Shown: piece by piece, positions 46,565 through 58,090 of the stretch
How positions within the stretch are numbered: the first letter of the stretch is position 1
Layout of the letters: each line of letters starts with the position of its first letter
Source: Stenopsyche tienmushanensis
Taxonomy: Eukaryota > Arthropoda > Insecta > Trichoptera > Stenopsychidae
Length of the DNA stretch: 64,000 bases
Reading direction: 5' to 3'
Assembly (NCBI GenBank): GCA_008973525.1
Contig: WACJ01000304.1
Span: forward strand, 342,787-406,786
Program-made: the position numbers and the translations under genes
Notes under the pieces: generated by a model
Seen by the model: the letters and a program-made list of their open reading frames with translations, nothing else
Database searches by the model: none
What the model was told of the DNA's origin: nothing

Positions 46565-46730
46565 TAGGATGACAAACAAGATAAATCAATGCAGTTAATA
46601 CAATTGCACATAATCCACGAGCGATAATCATCATAAACCATTATCCTTTAATAGTCCAATTTCATATTTTTGAATTTTTATGTGTCTGAATTTTCCATCA
46701 TACCATATCTTATGCACTTTAAATGTTATT

Positions 46731-46825
46731 TGTGTGTTTAATTCAATGTTTTCACATGTGTGTTTAATTCAATGTTTTCACATGTGTGTTTAATTCAATG
46801 TTTTCACATGTGTGTTTAATTCAAT
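46731..46825 (+). repeat. 26-bp tandem repeat in the presumed 3' UTR
   Basis: Three exact copies of a 26-bp unit (TGTGTGTTTAATTCAATG plus TTTTCACA) start at 46731, 46757 and 46783, followed by a partial fourth. It lies 165 bp after the TAG stops. The exact identity suggests a recent expansion. Confidence 0.93.
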
Positions 46826-46879
46826 AGTTTTGTCAAGTATAATATAACGTTGCTCATTGGATCCAACTTTATCTATAAT

Positions 46880-47262
46880 CAGTGGTGGCTCGTAGTTAAA
46901 ATCAGTAAGAGTGTTGCACGGTACATAGTTTTTAAGCACAACACACACCGAGTAAAAAATAAACTTTCCATCTGCACGCCAGAGTCAGCACTGCGAGAGT
47001 GACAGTGCTCTCTCTCGCTTCCTATGTACAAATGCGCACAACAATTAAACACTGCATTTGTGTGACTGTGAAATACACGATTCCATTCAAAAATTTTGGT
47101 TTGTTTTTTTATAAACTGGCGGATGATTTTTGACATTAAGTTTTCGGATTATATATTCTACAAGAATTAAATAAATAAGAATTATATTAAATGTTATGGA
47201 TAATATCAAATGGAAATAGAGGGTACTACAGTTCCATAGCGCCTATATGCGAATCACCATTA
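46880..47262. mobile_element. Probable hAT-type MITE
   Basis: The left end is CAGTGGTGGCTCGTAG, a common hAT terminal form. The right end (GCGAATCACCATTA) matches its complement at about 10 of 16 positions. Flanks TCTATAAT and CCTACAAA agree at only five of eight positions. An AATAAA at 46958-46963 inside could serve as a polyadenylation signal for the upstream gene. Borders are tentative. Confidence 0.45.
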
Positions 47263-47269
47263 CCTACAA

Positions 47270-49736
47270 ACTCCATAAATATGGACAAATTGGATCAATC
47301 AATTTTCGATCTCTCTAGCCTCTTAAGTCTAATAATTTTACTGTTAATCAAGCATAATTTTCTTTAATAAATGGTGTATTTATAACACATGACTGTCGAC
47401 AAATTGTAACTTTTGTTCTGTGTCAATGATAAATATTTAATATCAGCTAATATATTTTTTAAGTATTAATATTTGCAGGATAAAAATTGACCATCGATTA
47501 TATTTCCTTGATTGATTAATTGGTATAATAAATAATGCTATAGTTATATTGCTTTATTTACAATATATTAATGTTAAATAGAAAATAAAATTGCATACAT
47601 TTTTTGGCATAAATACTACTGATACTATTTTATATTGAGCTAAATGGTCAATTATTATATCTTATCAATTATTAATTATATGAAAAAGTCCAATTTTTGG
47701 TATCATTCCACAATATCTATATATATTTAATCCGCTCATCCCGATTTTTGATCAGTTCCATTAAACCATTCCAAAATATCAAACGATTTAATAAATTCCT
47801 ATTTATTCCATTTACAATAGTGTTACGTCTTTGTATTTGTTAGTTTTATTCTATTTATGTCCAATTAGTATTGCGAATTTCGCATTAGGTGATAAGGATA
47901 AAAAATATGTTTGTTATTGTGAATTGCGATTATACATTTCCCATTTATTAAATTAGTATCATAAATATAATCATTGCTTTGTTTAAGATTACAAATATTA
48001 TTATATTGATAGTGTAAGAACAAACTTGATAAAACCTCTTCAGAAATTCAACCGAATAATGTTTTAAAATGAAAGATATTTGCGATGGATATGATAAATT
48101 CTTGGCAATTACTATCATTAAAAATTTATTCATACACTTGTGCATTTTTGCATCACATAAATTCACAGATAGTAGATAAATCAAGTAATAATAGAGCTAA
48201 TAAAAAGTCCTGTAGTTTTTTCATCCAAACCAAATTTTGTCATGCTTAAAGTAATATTTGTGCATCATTTTACAGCTTTTCGCTTCAATTTTATATCCCT
48301 GCTTAGCATATATTTAATCGAATTTAGTGTTAAGATATTAGATACAACATATGTATTTCTAGATCTAAGTAAGTACAATATTAAATTGATTTTCAGTGTA
48401 GTTTATATAACAATTGTACACCTTATGATTTCTTCATGATTCTTTCAGAAAAAAAATTATCTCACAGTATTATGATTAGAGTCCTAAATATGTACAACAA
48501 CATAAAATTGCGATTATAATTTCCAATTTTTCCGGCAAATTTGTATTATCCAGATGTTTATTCTTAGTTTTAAGTTCGCATTTATAACCATTTACACTAT
48601 TTTAGTTACCATCAAATGTATTTACAATAGAAAACTCGCAGATATTGGGTATTTCTGTGATATATTATAATTTTTATTTGTCTAACTTTTAAAACATTTT
48701 TATCTAATTTTTGACACATTTTAAAAACATGTAGTTTATTCTTATATAAAATATTCTTGTACTTGAGCAGTACAAATTTTGCAAACGTACTATATAATAA
48801 AATGGATGTTTTTATCAAGAAAAAAAATTATGTATCGATGTCTATAATAATATTTTGTGGTGAATGTATTAAAATATATATATAAATGGAAATGTTTTAT
48901 TTATTCAAATACCCACAATACCATAAAAGCAATCATCGTTGTTTAGCCTGTTAATTCAAATTTCTCAATTCACAGTAACAATTAATTAAGAGACAAATAT
49001 ATATACAAACCACCCACATACTTACATGTGTGGTTGGATGTCCAACCCAATTAACAGGTTAACAGCTTACAGCCCAATGAAAAAGTATGATAGTTATTTG
49101 TATAAAATGCTTGCGTTTGGCCTTTTGCTAGCTTACAAAAGATTCAATCATCATCATCAAAAGATGTATAAATTTGAATTTATGAAACAATAATTTGATC
49201 AATCGAAATGAAAAATATTTTTAGATGAATTTTGATATTTATGGAACACAAATCGTAAAAATCAAATCAATATTTGATTTAAATACATAAAAATTTAAGC
49301 GTAAGTAGCACAAACATAATCTACAACCTGATTGGAAGAATATTATGCAGCTTTTGATGTTTTAAACTTAACTTTATTACATGATTGATGTGCGAATATA
49401 GATAGTCTTTTAGATGAGTTTTAAAGAAAAACCTCATTATAAAAATGTTTGAAGCTCCATCGTCATCGTGATCATCATCATCCAAAGGACCATTAAGAAT
49501 CAAAGGTAAAGTTATAGAATTGGTATTAAATTCAGAAAAAATGATTGACAAGATCCATAATTTTCCTAATATCTGCGAATATTAATCACTCAATGTGTGA
49601 GCCAATATGTAAAATATCATTAGCATATGCATCGTTTAAAAATATTATAATTGCATTTTAAAAACATATGATTGAAAGGCTTACAACAGATGATATACCC
49701 AAATGATCAATCAAAGTCGACCATAGAGTTGCTAAT
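47270..49736. other. AT-rich intergenic DNA
   Basis: No gene, element end or splice pair is supported. Confidence 0.45.
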
Positions 49737-49740
49737 TTAA

Positions 49741-51027
49741 GGTATCATCTCACTTTGACGGCCCAAAAAATAGACAATTTTAAACATTTTTTATCACAGT
49801 AAGTAAACCGTATAATAAAACGAATCTTTTTGGAGTTTATTATGAAACTCTTATATAATACGAAAAAAATAGTTTATAATTCAAAACATGTATATTATAT
49901 CGTTTTTATAACATCAAAATTACATGTCAGAAAAGATGCAAATCCGCAGCGTTCATCAGTTTTTATTCATTCAGGCTTAACTTAAACAAAGAATTAAAAA
50001 TATTCTTAATCTATATGAGCGTCGCCATTATACAATATAACACTCAATTAATACTTTTTGTTCAAAAGTAACAAAATGTCGCTAGTTTGAAAGAAAGTTT
50101 GGGAAAAAACACCTTTGACCAGATACATACATACATCTATAAAATAAGTTCACAACATTTCAGACCATTCAGCGACATGGTTTTTAGAAATTCTTTCAAC
50201 ACTACATGCAAAAATGTCGTTTCGAGAAAAACGCATTTAAAGCTTTAAGTACTTAAATTTTTTTGAAAAGGAAAACATACTACCAATAAGTGATTCCAAC
50301 TCCATGAAGCAATTCTTCAGCTATCTCAATCTTGTTTATTTTGACTGATCTGGCGTCTCTGCGAGCTATTTTAGCCTTTTTAGAAGATTCGGAGCCTCGG
50401 CGGTTGGTAAAGCGTATAAGGTATCTGAGCCGATTGTTATACCCATCACAACCTTTATTCTTAAAATAGGTTCAAATCATTTGTTAAAAATGTAAGCTGC
50501 TATATGTATTGCGATTTCCTGCATTTTTATGGCACAAAATATATATTTCGGTACCAAAGACCATACGCACGCGTTGAAAATCTCATTGGTATTTTGAGTA
50601 TTCGAACCAAGACATCTTTTCAGTAAATCATCAGACGATAATTGTTCATAAATGGGTGTTGTTCATAAATAACTTATTACTTAGCTGCTCGATTTTTGAA
50701 GCACTTCGTACAGAGTTCTTTCTTTTTGGGTTCTTACTACCCACTTGCTTATTCGCAACATTTTTACCCAACCCAACAGGAACTTTTAATATGCAAACAA
50801 AAGCAGATATAAGGGCAAGAATGAGATCGCAGTGATCTCAGAGCCGTTGGGGCGCAATCTGGACGGAGTGATTGCTTCGAGCGCATTTCACGAATTAGCT
50901 GTATAGCATTGAAATAATCAGAATTTCTTCACTAATATCATAGACAACATTCTTAGAATGTATGTACTTTCAAAAAATGAAATTTAAAAAAAAAAAAAAT
51001 TTTTACGTAATAAAGTGAGATGACCCT
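49741..51027. mobile_element. Non-autonomous DNA transposon flanked by TTAA
   Basis: TTAA at 49737-49740 and 51028-51031 flanks inverted ends GGTATCATCTCACTTT and the complement of AGGGTCATCTCACTTT (13 of 16 identical). The 1287-bp interior has no transposase frame. It includes a GTTTCGAGAAAAACGCATTT block near 50218, linking it to the dispersed repeats at 60, 13640 and 17145. The TTAA duplication recalls piggyBac, but the termini lack the usual CCC start, so the superfamily is open. Confidence 0.6.
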
Positions 51028-51227
51028 TTAAAAAACTGCGACCTAATCGACGATTTAAATCAGGCATGGCCAACCCAAATGATCTTGCGGGCCACTTTGA
51101 CAATGCATCATAACTCCGCGGGCCGCATATAAAATTATATATCCCCATATTAGATTTAGATACACTATAGACATTTTTTTGGAGTGAAAAGTTGAAATAT
51201 AATGAGTTATTATTATTGTGTTTACTA

Positions 51228-52456
51228 TAAGGAGGACCGAAAAAAATCCAAAAAAATATTCCTTAAAGAAAACTTTTATTTAAAAAAATGTTTTCATCAT
51301 TTTTTATAACCTTTCACCTTTTGGGTAGATTTTCGATGCCATTTTTGTAAAAAAATTGTTTTTCATCGAAAAACTTTTGAAAATGGATTTTCATATCGTC
51401 AAAAGTGATGAAAATTTTATTTTGAAGGGAGTGCTCCAATGATTTAAAAAGGTGATAATCAGAGGGAGCAGGAGAGATATCAGGAGAATAGTCGGGGTGA
51501 GGTAAAAGTTCAAGTCCAAGTTGCATTATTATTTCTTGGATGATTTTTGCGGAATGTGGTCGGGCATTATCCTGTTACAGTATTCTCAGTTTGTTATTAA
51601 CTAACAGTGAACTTTTTTTCGAAGTTCATTTTTCATTTTCTCAAATTGTTGGCAATACAACATTACAGTAATTGTCTCACTAGGTTTTAAAAGTTCAAAG
51701 TAGAGTACACAGAAGAACTTTTTAAGGTCAAATATGGTTTTGCTATTGGAACAGCCGACTGACCTGGGGAGAGCCATTGTTTTTTCGGGTAGAATTATTT
51801 CATAGAACCCACTTCTCGTTACAAGTTATTTTTCTTCGCCAAAAGATGTTTGTTTCTTACCTGGATAAAAGAGATGCACAGATCGTTCTTCGTTGCCCCA
51901 ACGCAGTTGGCATCAATGTGTGCGGAACCCAAATTCCTTGTTTTTGAATTTTACCAATGCGATGAAGATGTTCCTGTACTATTAACCATGGACAGGCAAG
52001 TTTAATCGATAATTTCGAAATGGTTTGACGAGGATCTGATTCCACTAATGACGTCAATACGTCATCATCCAATTTTAAAGACCATTCTATTTTAGGGGCA
52101 ACCCTGAAATCTCTATCGCTATTTTTTTTTTCATCTATGACGTTTATTAAGTTTTAACACTTATCCATATGTATCTGTAATTGTTTTTGTTATTTCTTTC
52201 TCCTTCATTTCCCGGTTAAAGAACAAAATACAATGCCGTAAATGTTCTTCGTAGATTATTGGCCCTGACATTCTTAATAAACAACGGTAACAAATAATAT
52301 AAATAAAAATAGCAAATTCACGACCCCCACGATCTACTAGCATCAAAAAATATGTATTTGCTCTACTGACTCTTTCAGGGTCAGTTGGTGTCTTGACACA
52401 AACTGACCCTGAAAATCAGATACCTAAAAATTTTGATTTCTTTCCGGTCCTCTTAA
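51228..52456 (-). mobile_element. Mariner element 3, nested in the hAT element
   Basis: The ends TAAGGAGGACCGAAAAAAAT (left) and the complement of TTAAGAGGACCGGAAAGAAA (right) are flanked by TA (51226-51227, 52457-52458). The 1229-bp length is near full size. The family is related to, but distinct from, mariners 1 and 2. The left TIR has several changes, so it is older than mariner 1. Confidence 0.9.
51297..52271 (-). pseudogene. Mariner transposase, heavily broken
   Basis: The ATG at 52271 starts MSGPIIYEEHLRHCILF. After the TDTYG motif a stop appears. The next clear piece (52072-51857) reads DDDVLTSLVESDPRQ, LACPWLIVQEHLHRIGK and WVPHTLMPTALGQRRTIC. The first-Asp region survives only as TCNEKWVL (Asp replaced by Asn). 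The C-terminal block (51526-51314) keeps PAPSDYHLF with the third Asp. Several frameshifts make it inactive. Confidence 0.9.
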
Positions 52457-52685
52457 TATTATTTTTAAATATAAACATAGATAAGATAATAATATTGATA
52501 CTCAATTTACATTGTAAAGAAATATGTAAATCTAAAAATTAAATATAAGAAATACATAAATATAAATAAAATCATTAAAAAATATTTTACTAGTGCGATA
52601 TTTGTTTCTCCACTCTTTCACTTAGCTTTTGGAAATCGATCTCAGTTAGGGTATTTGAGTTTATTTTTAGGTGGTGGTTAAGCAT

Positions 52686-52907
52686 TTATATTTGGAGATA
52701 TTCTGGAATCGATTCAAATTCAACTTGAAAAGGAGATAAATATATTTCAAAAATTTTATTGTGCTTGTCTAACTGTAAATTACTGAATCGGCTTTCAAAA
52801 TCAGCTGTAAGTTTTCTTATTTCTTTTGCATATTTAATGTAATTGTTACATTTTGATTTCTTAAATTCTTTCAACAATGGAAAGTGATGAGCGTAATTAC
52901 TTTTCAA
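52686..52907 (-). pseudogene. hAT transposase fragment
   Basis: The minus frame MKSNYAHHFPLLKEFKKSK followed by FESRFSNLQ and IYLSPFQVEFESIPEYLQI matches the pattern of the region before the hAT dimerisation domain in Charlie/ZBED-like proteins (HFP.L..F, then F..RF..L, then PF..........LQ.E). It lies inside the hAT termini at 51061-53030 and is its only legible coding remnant. Confidence 0.65.
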
Positions 52908-53077
52908 TTGTGATTACTTTGGCCAGTATAAAAAAGATATATTTTCTAAAAGTGTGATGATTCTCGCGGGCCGAAAAAATATTCCAGGCGGGCCGCATGC
53001 GGCCCGCGGGCCGCGGGTTGGCCATGCCTGATTTAAATAGTTTGAAACATGCTTTAAACCGGTCTTTTATAATTTAG

Positions 53078-53514
53078 ATGTCCAAATCGTTATTTTGTAT
53101 TTTCAAATATCTCAACTTTGACCAATCTGTCGTATACGAAGCATTAAAGAATTTCGCCACGAATGTGTGCTTAAAACTTGGTGGAAACTTTGCTGCCAAA
53201 GCAAACATTGTCATATTCAATATAAACACACTGAGAAACTCTTTGCATGATCGAATTCACTAAGATCGAAAAATAAATATACATCTATTACGAGTAAAAA
53301 TTGAATTATCATCCATGAGAAAAATAAATTTGAAAGATGATTTTGTTAAACTGGTTATGGAGGGTTGGGCTCAATTGGTAATTTACGATGACGAATATTA
53401 TTTTTCACATATTAAATTTCGACACTTTGCCAGGGTGGCTTATCTTCTGCGAAACAAATTTTTCGCTCCTACCCTTTTTAAATTTAATAACATAATTCAA
53501 CTTTGGGGATAGTC
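53078..53514 (+). pseudogene. Possible decayed 145-codon ORF with one in-frame TAA
   Basis: The frame opens at an ATG directly after TTTAG (53078), runs 61 codons (beginning MSKSLFCIFKYLNFDQSVVY) to TAA at 53261, and continues open for 82 more codons including EGWAQLVIYDDEYYF to a TAG. It starts 48 bp right of the hAT end. Two adjacent open runs of this size are expected about once by chance in such a window, so this is weak. Not recognised. Confidence 0.2.
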
Positions 53515-53519
53515 TAAAT

Positions 53520-54320
53520 TAGGTCAATCATGATAAATAATTTCTAAATTGTTTTTTATGTCGAATTTGCGGCTGAAATAATATTTACCATGGGATATTT
53601 CTTAGTAATGAAATCGATATTCATGAATATTAATTTTAGCAATGGATAAAATTTTATTTCGACTTTTAATATTTTCTATGGCGAAACTTACGTTTAGAAT
53701 CTGTTTTGTTAAGTAGTCTAAATAAAGTATAAATAAAGTAAAGTAAAATAAAGTAATCAAAATAGCAACCCATAAAATATATAAAAGAAAAATGATAAAT
53801 CAGTAAAAAGTTCAAAAAGCCATCCAAAAGAAATATAAATCGTTACAACACAGTGTTGTTAAATCTTTGATTAAGAAATATATCACAGGATTTATTTATC
53901 TTGAGTTACAGATCCATAAGATAGATTCTTAAAAATTAATTTTGAAAGGAGATCATTTTTAATTGAATAGTAATTTGTTATAAATATCTATACAAATTTC
54001 TTCTTAGTTTAATAAAAATAATTTTATATTATAAATATAAATTCTCCTTCCATTATTTTTTAAAGTAATATTATGGGGTCCTTCAATTTCTAGTTACTTT
54101 CATGGAAATTTCGAAATGCCTATACATTTAAAATATTATATAGACTTGTCTTGTTTTTTTTTTTTTCTATAAAGATTTTTCTCATGACTAAGAATATTCC
54201 TATTTATAACTTAACACAACTGTTAATTTCCTCTGATATTATGGATCAATACTCAATTATATTAGATAAAGTAGCATCAATATTTTTTGCATTGTTTTGC
54301 AATATGTTCCCATACTATGT
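53520..54320. other. AT-rich noncoding DNA
   Basis: Contains a short AAGTA/AAATAAAGTA-like imperfect repeat near 53720-53755 and nothing else assignable. Confidence 0.4.
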
Positions 54321-54323
54321 GAG

Positions 54324-56285
54324 CCTCCTCTGACCCGAGCTGTGTGATTGTTCCCCATATTTAGGAGCATGGCAGCCTATTTGCAAAGTGCACAGCATGG
54401 TGCAAAACTGTGAAATTAAAATTGCATGACTGCAAGGACCCGCTTCTTCTCCACTTCTTGCAATCACTTGCGCTCTGAGCGCGGGGGGAAGCTAGCTAAA
54501 TATTCTAATTTTACTTTGAAATTCTTAGGCTAGGATAAATATACAGATAAATAGTTTCTAAACAAATAAAGGAAAATAATTATATAAATATATACGGTAT
54601 AGGGAAGAGTTTTGAGTCTCACTTGTGACCCCGAAAAACGGTACGAGCACACTAATTGTAAGCGGCCGCTAGGAAGAGCCTCTAGGTCAGTGGTTCCTAA
54701 CCTAGGGGGAATTACCCCTGCAGGGGTAAAACAGGTGTTCTGCGGGGGTAATCATGCTGGTAATTTTTGGTATGTAGGTAGCAGATCAGCGCCAAGTGGC
54801 TGAGCACAAATTTTAAAGAGGGGTAAAGTCAGTTTCCCTGATAGGCCATAGGGGTAACCATACTGAAAAGGTTAGGAAGCACTGCTCTAGGTGGAGATTC
54901 GTAGAAAGCCCTGGAGATGCATTTTCCCCTAATTTTTTTACAAAAAGCCCTTAAATTAGAGGGAATGGCCACAAGGCTTCCGTATCCAATTGATCCGAAT
55001 TTCGGACCACTGACGCTTTCGAACGCCTCGCGATCGGACGCCATGCCGGACATGTCCACAGAACACGGTCTGCGTCCATGAACGGATCTCAGCATAGACT
55101 TCTGATGTTCTTTTATCTTGTAGGCGACTTGTCTATTGGTTTGTCCAATGTATGACATCTCACTGTGTGCACATGGGATCTCGTATACTCCCTGGCTTTC
55201 GTTTTTCACCCTATCCTTTTTATTGGGCAAGAGATCTTCTTTCTCGTCTCAAAGATAGTGTTAATGCCGTGTTTTTGGAATATACGGCTGATGGTATCGG
55301 TCGTGCCTTTTACGTAAGGAAGAACGATGTGTTTTTCCGTATCGGTGGGTGGACCTCGAGGTTTTTTATTGGTGTTTTTAATGGTTTTCTTAATTTGACT
55401 CGGAGAATATCCATATTTGCAAGAGCTTGACTTACCTCCTTGTCTGCTGTCTGTCAATCTGAACGCTCTATCTATGTGTGCTTTCATGACAGATCTGCCT
55501 AGGATGGTGATGAGAAGTGGCATGAAGATATCTGTTGGTGTGTATGCTTTTTCTGAAGACTGTGTGACCGAATGATCCATCAGGATTTTTAGAACACATG
55601 TATTCAGAAATTGGATTTTGTTGTTTTCTTATATTTTCATGGTGAATTGTATGTTCTTATTTCTGGAGTTGAGGAAAGTGAGGAATTTAAGAAGCTCAGC
55701 CTGTCCGTGTGGCCAAATGTCGAAAGTGTCATCCACATATCTCAGCCACATTTTTGGTTTTAGGGGGGCTTCTTCTAAAGATTTTTCCTCGAGTCCATAA
55801 ATATATAAGCAGTTGCCGGAGATAGTATAGATCCCATTGGTGTACCACTGGTCTGTTTATAGAACGCTTCGTCATACAGAAAATAAGTTGATGTGAGACA
55901 GTGCTCAGTTAGGTTCAAAATATGTTTCGGGGACCTTATATATCTCTTCAATGTGCTTCAAGGTTTCCTTTATAGGAATATTGGTGAACAGTGAAGTCAC
56001 ATCAAAGCTGACCAGGATGTCATCCACATCGTGTTTAGCGATTGTATTATTTTCAGAGATTCTTGAGAGTTTTTAATATAAAACATCGCGCTTTCCACAA
56101 TTGGTTGGTAGTATCTGACTAAATATTTAGCTAAATCTTGTGTGGGGGAACGTCTGGCGCTGATGATGGGTCTTAATGGCATGCCTGATTTGTATCTCTT
56201 TGGTAAACCGAAGAATTTTAGAGCTTTCGACGACCGAATCTTTGGTGATATTGTTTGTTTAGTTTCCTCGTCGAGGTTGGAATTA
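54324..56285 (-). mobile_element. Penelope-like element with reverse transcriptase and GIY-YIG domains (degraded)
   Basis: Minus-strand order: PKIRSSKALKFFGLPKRYKS and PLRPIISARRSPTQDLAKYL (RT fingers, about 56240-56100); QPIVESAMFYIKNS; the RT active site RYVDDTFDIWPHGQ with YVDD at 55739-55728; a connector with SSCKYGYSPSQI and RGPPTDTEKHIVLPY (55580-55290); then the GIY-YIG nuclease start GVYEIPCAHSEMSYIGQTNR (about 55200-55130). RT plus C-terminal GIY-YIG is the signature of Penelope-like elements. Stops and frameshifts occur (for example after FTMKI). The 3' end at 54324 matches that of the 29849-30436 copy. Confidence 0.93.
54688..54884. mobile_element. 197-bp hAT MITE inside the Penelope-like element
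   Basis: The termini CAGTGGTTCCTAACCTAG and the complement of CAGTGCTTCCTAACCTTT are inverted. The exact 8-bp duplication CTCTAGGT lies at 54680-54687 and 54885-54892. Comparison with the 29849 copy confirms that the element is absent from the corresponding site there. Noncoding. Confidence 0.95.
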
Positions 56286-56303
56286 TCGATTAGATTATAA
56301 TAA

Positions 56304-56316
56304 TTATATATATAAT

Positions 56317-56358
<42 letters not shown>
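56304..56358. repeat. (AT)n microsatellite at the 5' side of the Penelope-like element
   Basis: An AT dinucleotide run with small interruptions separates the RT frames from the 56390-56490 repeat block. Confidence 0.9.
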
Positions 56359-56360
<2 letters not shown>

Positions 56361-56389
56361 GAGTTTTATAATAAAAAACTTATAATAAA

Positions 56390-56490
56390 AAAAAAAATTA
56401 TAATAAAAAACGAAATATCGGTTAAGGTAAAAAATTCGTTTTTTAATTTTTTACCAAAAACCTTAACGCGATCGAACACCCGACTATTTA
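56390..56490 (-). repeat. Penelope-associated leader repeat
   Basis: Read on the minus strand it gives CGGGTGTTCGATCGCGTTAA, an inverted AAAAAATTnAAAAAACGAATTTTTT-like patch, and TACCTTAACCGATATTTCG. The 25734-25800 region has the same order. Its place directly upstream of the minus-strand RT frames suggests the 5' leader of the element. Confidence 0.6.
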
Positions 56491-56499
56491 TTAATATTT

Positions 56500-58030
56500 T
56501 AATAATTGAAATAATTTATATATATAATTATTAATTTAATATTTTACTTATTTGCTTAGCGCAAATCCGCATTTACAGCTGAAAAGCTGATGCTAATTGA
56601 TACAAAGCGGTGTATGTGCTGCCATCTTTTGACATATTGAAATTTTGCTTTTCAGTGTTATAGACGGTGATATGGGGTTTTTTTAAAGTTTTTAATTTTT
56701 TTTAAAGAATAATCCAAATATTCTTCGTGAGATTTAATTCAGAACTAATTACAACCTAAAATTTCATCCACACAACCTTTGAAACTGTCTTTTAATACAC
56801 CGCTCGAGAAACTCCTTAGAGAACTAACAGCATAGATTTTTATATTGCTTATAATATAAGTAACATTGTGTTTTCAAATTAAGCTTTTTAAATTATATAT
56901 TTTGCTGAAATATATTAAAAGAGAAAATAATGTTTCTATAATGGCATATCAAATTGATACATGGCTGCTGTATTACTGTTGGCCGTTAACAGGGATTCTG
57001 CCTTGGCATTCATCCAGGTTTTATGAACTAAAACTAAAGCCACAAGCAACAGGTTGAATTCTTAGGCTTATAACCATTAAACTTTAGTCCAACTTGTTGC
57101 TTATGAATGATTCTTACAGGTTGTCTTGGCTTCCTAGCCACAATTTAAATCAAAATACCGACACCTTAAATTGCATTTTTAACGCTACTTTCATATTATT
57201 TATAATGAAACATATCATAATATCAATGTGCATTGTGGATTTTAAATAGTATTCATTTCCTTTGTTAGATAAAGTACATGGAGGAAATTGCATCTGAATT
57301 GGTATGAGTGCACATAAAATCAACACTACATTGAAGGTTTTCCTAGAATTCCCGGGTAGCTGTATCGATCCATTATAGACATGCGTCCTTCCAAAAATCG
57401 CAAAGAAAGCTTATATCGCTAATATTATTTTATGGGAGCCTCATAAATCCTTCAATTAGAGTTTAATTTTATATTCCAATGATTTGCGATGCCTAATTTA
57501 GGCACTATAAACGAAATAAATATCCTTTGTTTAGAAATTTCAACCAATCACAAGCTTGCGTCCTCTTTTCCCAGAATGTTCTATAAGTAATATGTAGGGC
57601 CAGTGATAGTTAATGAGTTATCGATGAGGGCCGCAAGTGATACATACACAAAGAAAAAAAATTGCCATTCTTCCCTATAGACAGCAGAAAGATTTGCAAT
57701 AAAATATTCATAAGACAGGATAAATTAGTTATATATACACTAAAAATATGTAATTAAATAAAAGTACCGTTTTGAGTATGATATTGATATTATACCATAT
57801 TTTACTTGAGTTTATCAATATTGAGAGGGCTGAAAATGGCAGCTTTTTAAAATTACTGGACTCAAAATCGAATTGTAGTCAAATGCAAAACAAAGACATA
57901 AAAATAGAATATCTAAACAATTATCAATATTTATGAACACATCTTGAAATTTCACATTTAATGACGGCTCAGTAAGAATTAGCACCATCGAAAATGTTTT
58001 TATTTATATCACATGTCAATTATGTTAAAT
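56500..58030. other. Noncoding DNA with a small hairpin
   Basis: At about 57040-57105 CAAGCAACAGGTTG and CAACTTGTTGCTTATG form an imperfect inverted repeat. A 38-codon frame from ATG 56941 is unrecognised. No gene is called. Confidence 0.35.
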
Positions 58031-58031
58031 A

Positions 58032-58090
58032 TTAGGAGAACCCAAAAATATTCGCGTATTTTGAGACTTTATATCTGAACTCAGTTTGTG
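58032..58090. mobile_element. Solo mariner-type end, same family as 42224
   Basis: After TA, TTAGGAGAACCCAAAAATAT continues TCGCGTATTTTGAGAC and AACTCAGTTTGTGTC. The order agrees with the right terminus of the 42224-42333 MITE. A right end was not found. The DNA to about 58400 may be decayed transposase, but no motif is readable. Confidence 0.5.

Larger units (their letters stand above)
51061..53030. mobile_element. hAT element with a nested mariner
   Basis: The termini CAGGCATGGCCAACCC and the complement of CAGGCATGGCCAACCCGCGG are inverted repeats, flanked by the exact 8-bp duplication ATTTAAAT (51053-51060 and 53031-53038). Subterminal GCGGGCCGC blocks are typical of this hAT group. The body is interrupted by mariner 3 (51228-52456). 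A transposase remnant lies at 52686-52907. Without the mariner the element is about 740 bp, so it had already lost most of its coding region. Confidence 0.93.

Noticed and set aside
54829..55230. 133-codon minus ORF read as one protein
   Set aside because: Its C-terminal part runs into the hAT MITE inserted in the Penelope-like element. Only the GIY-YIG part is genuine, and the end is an insertion artefact.
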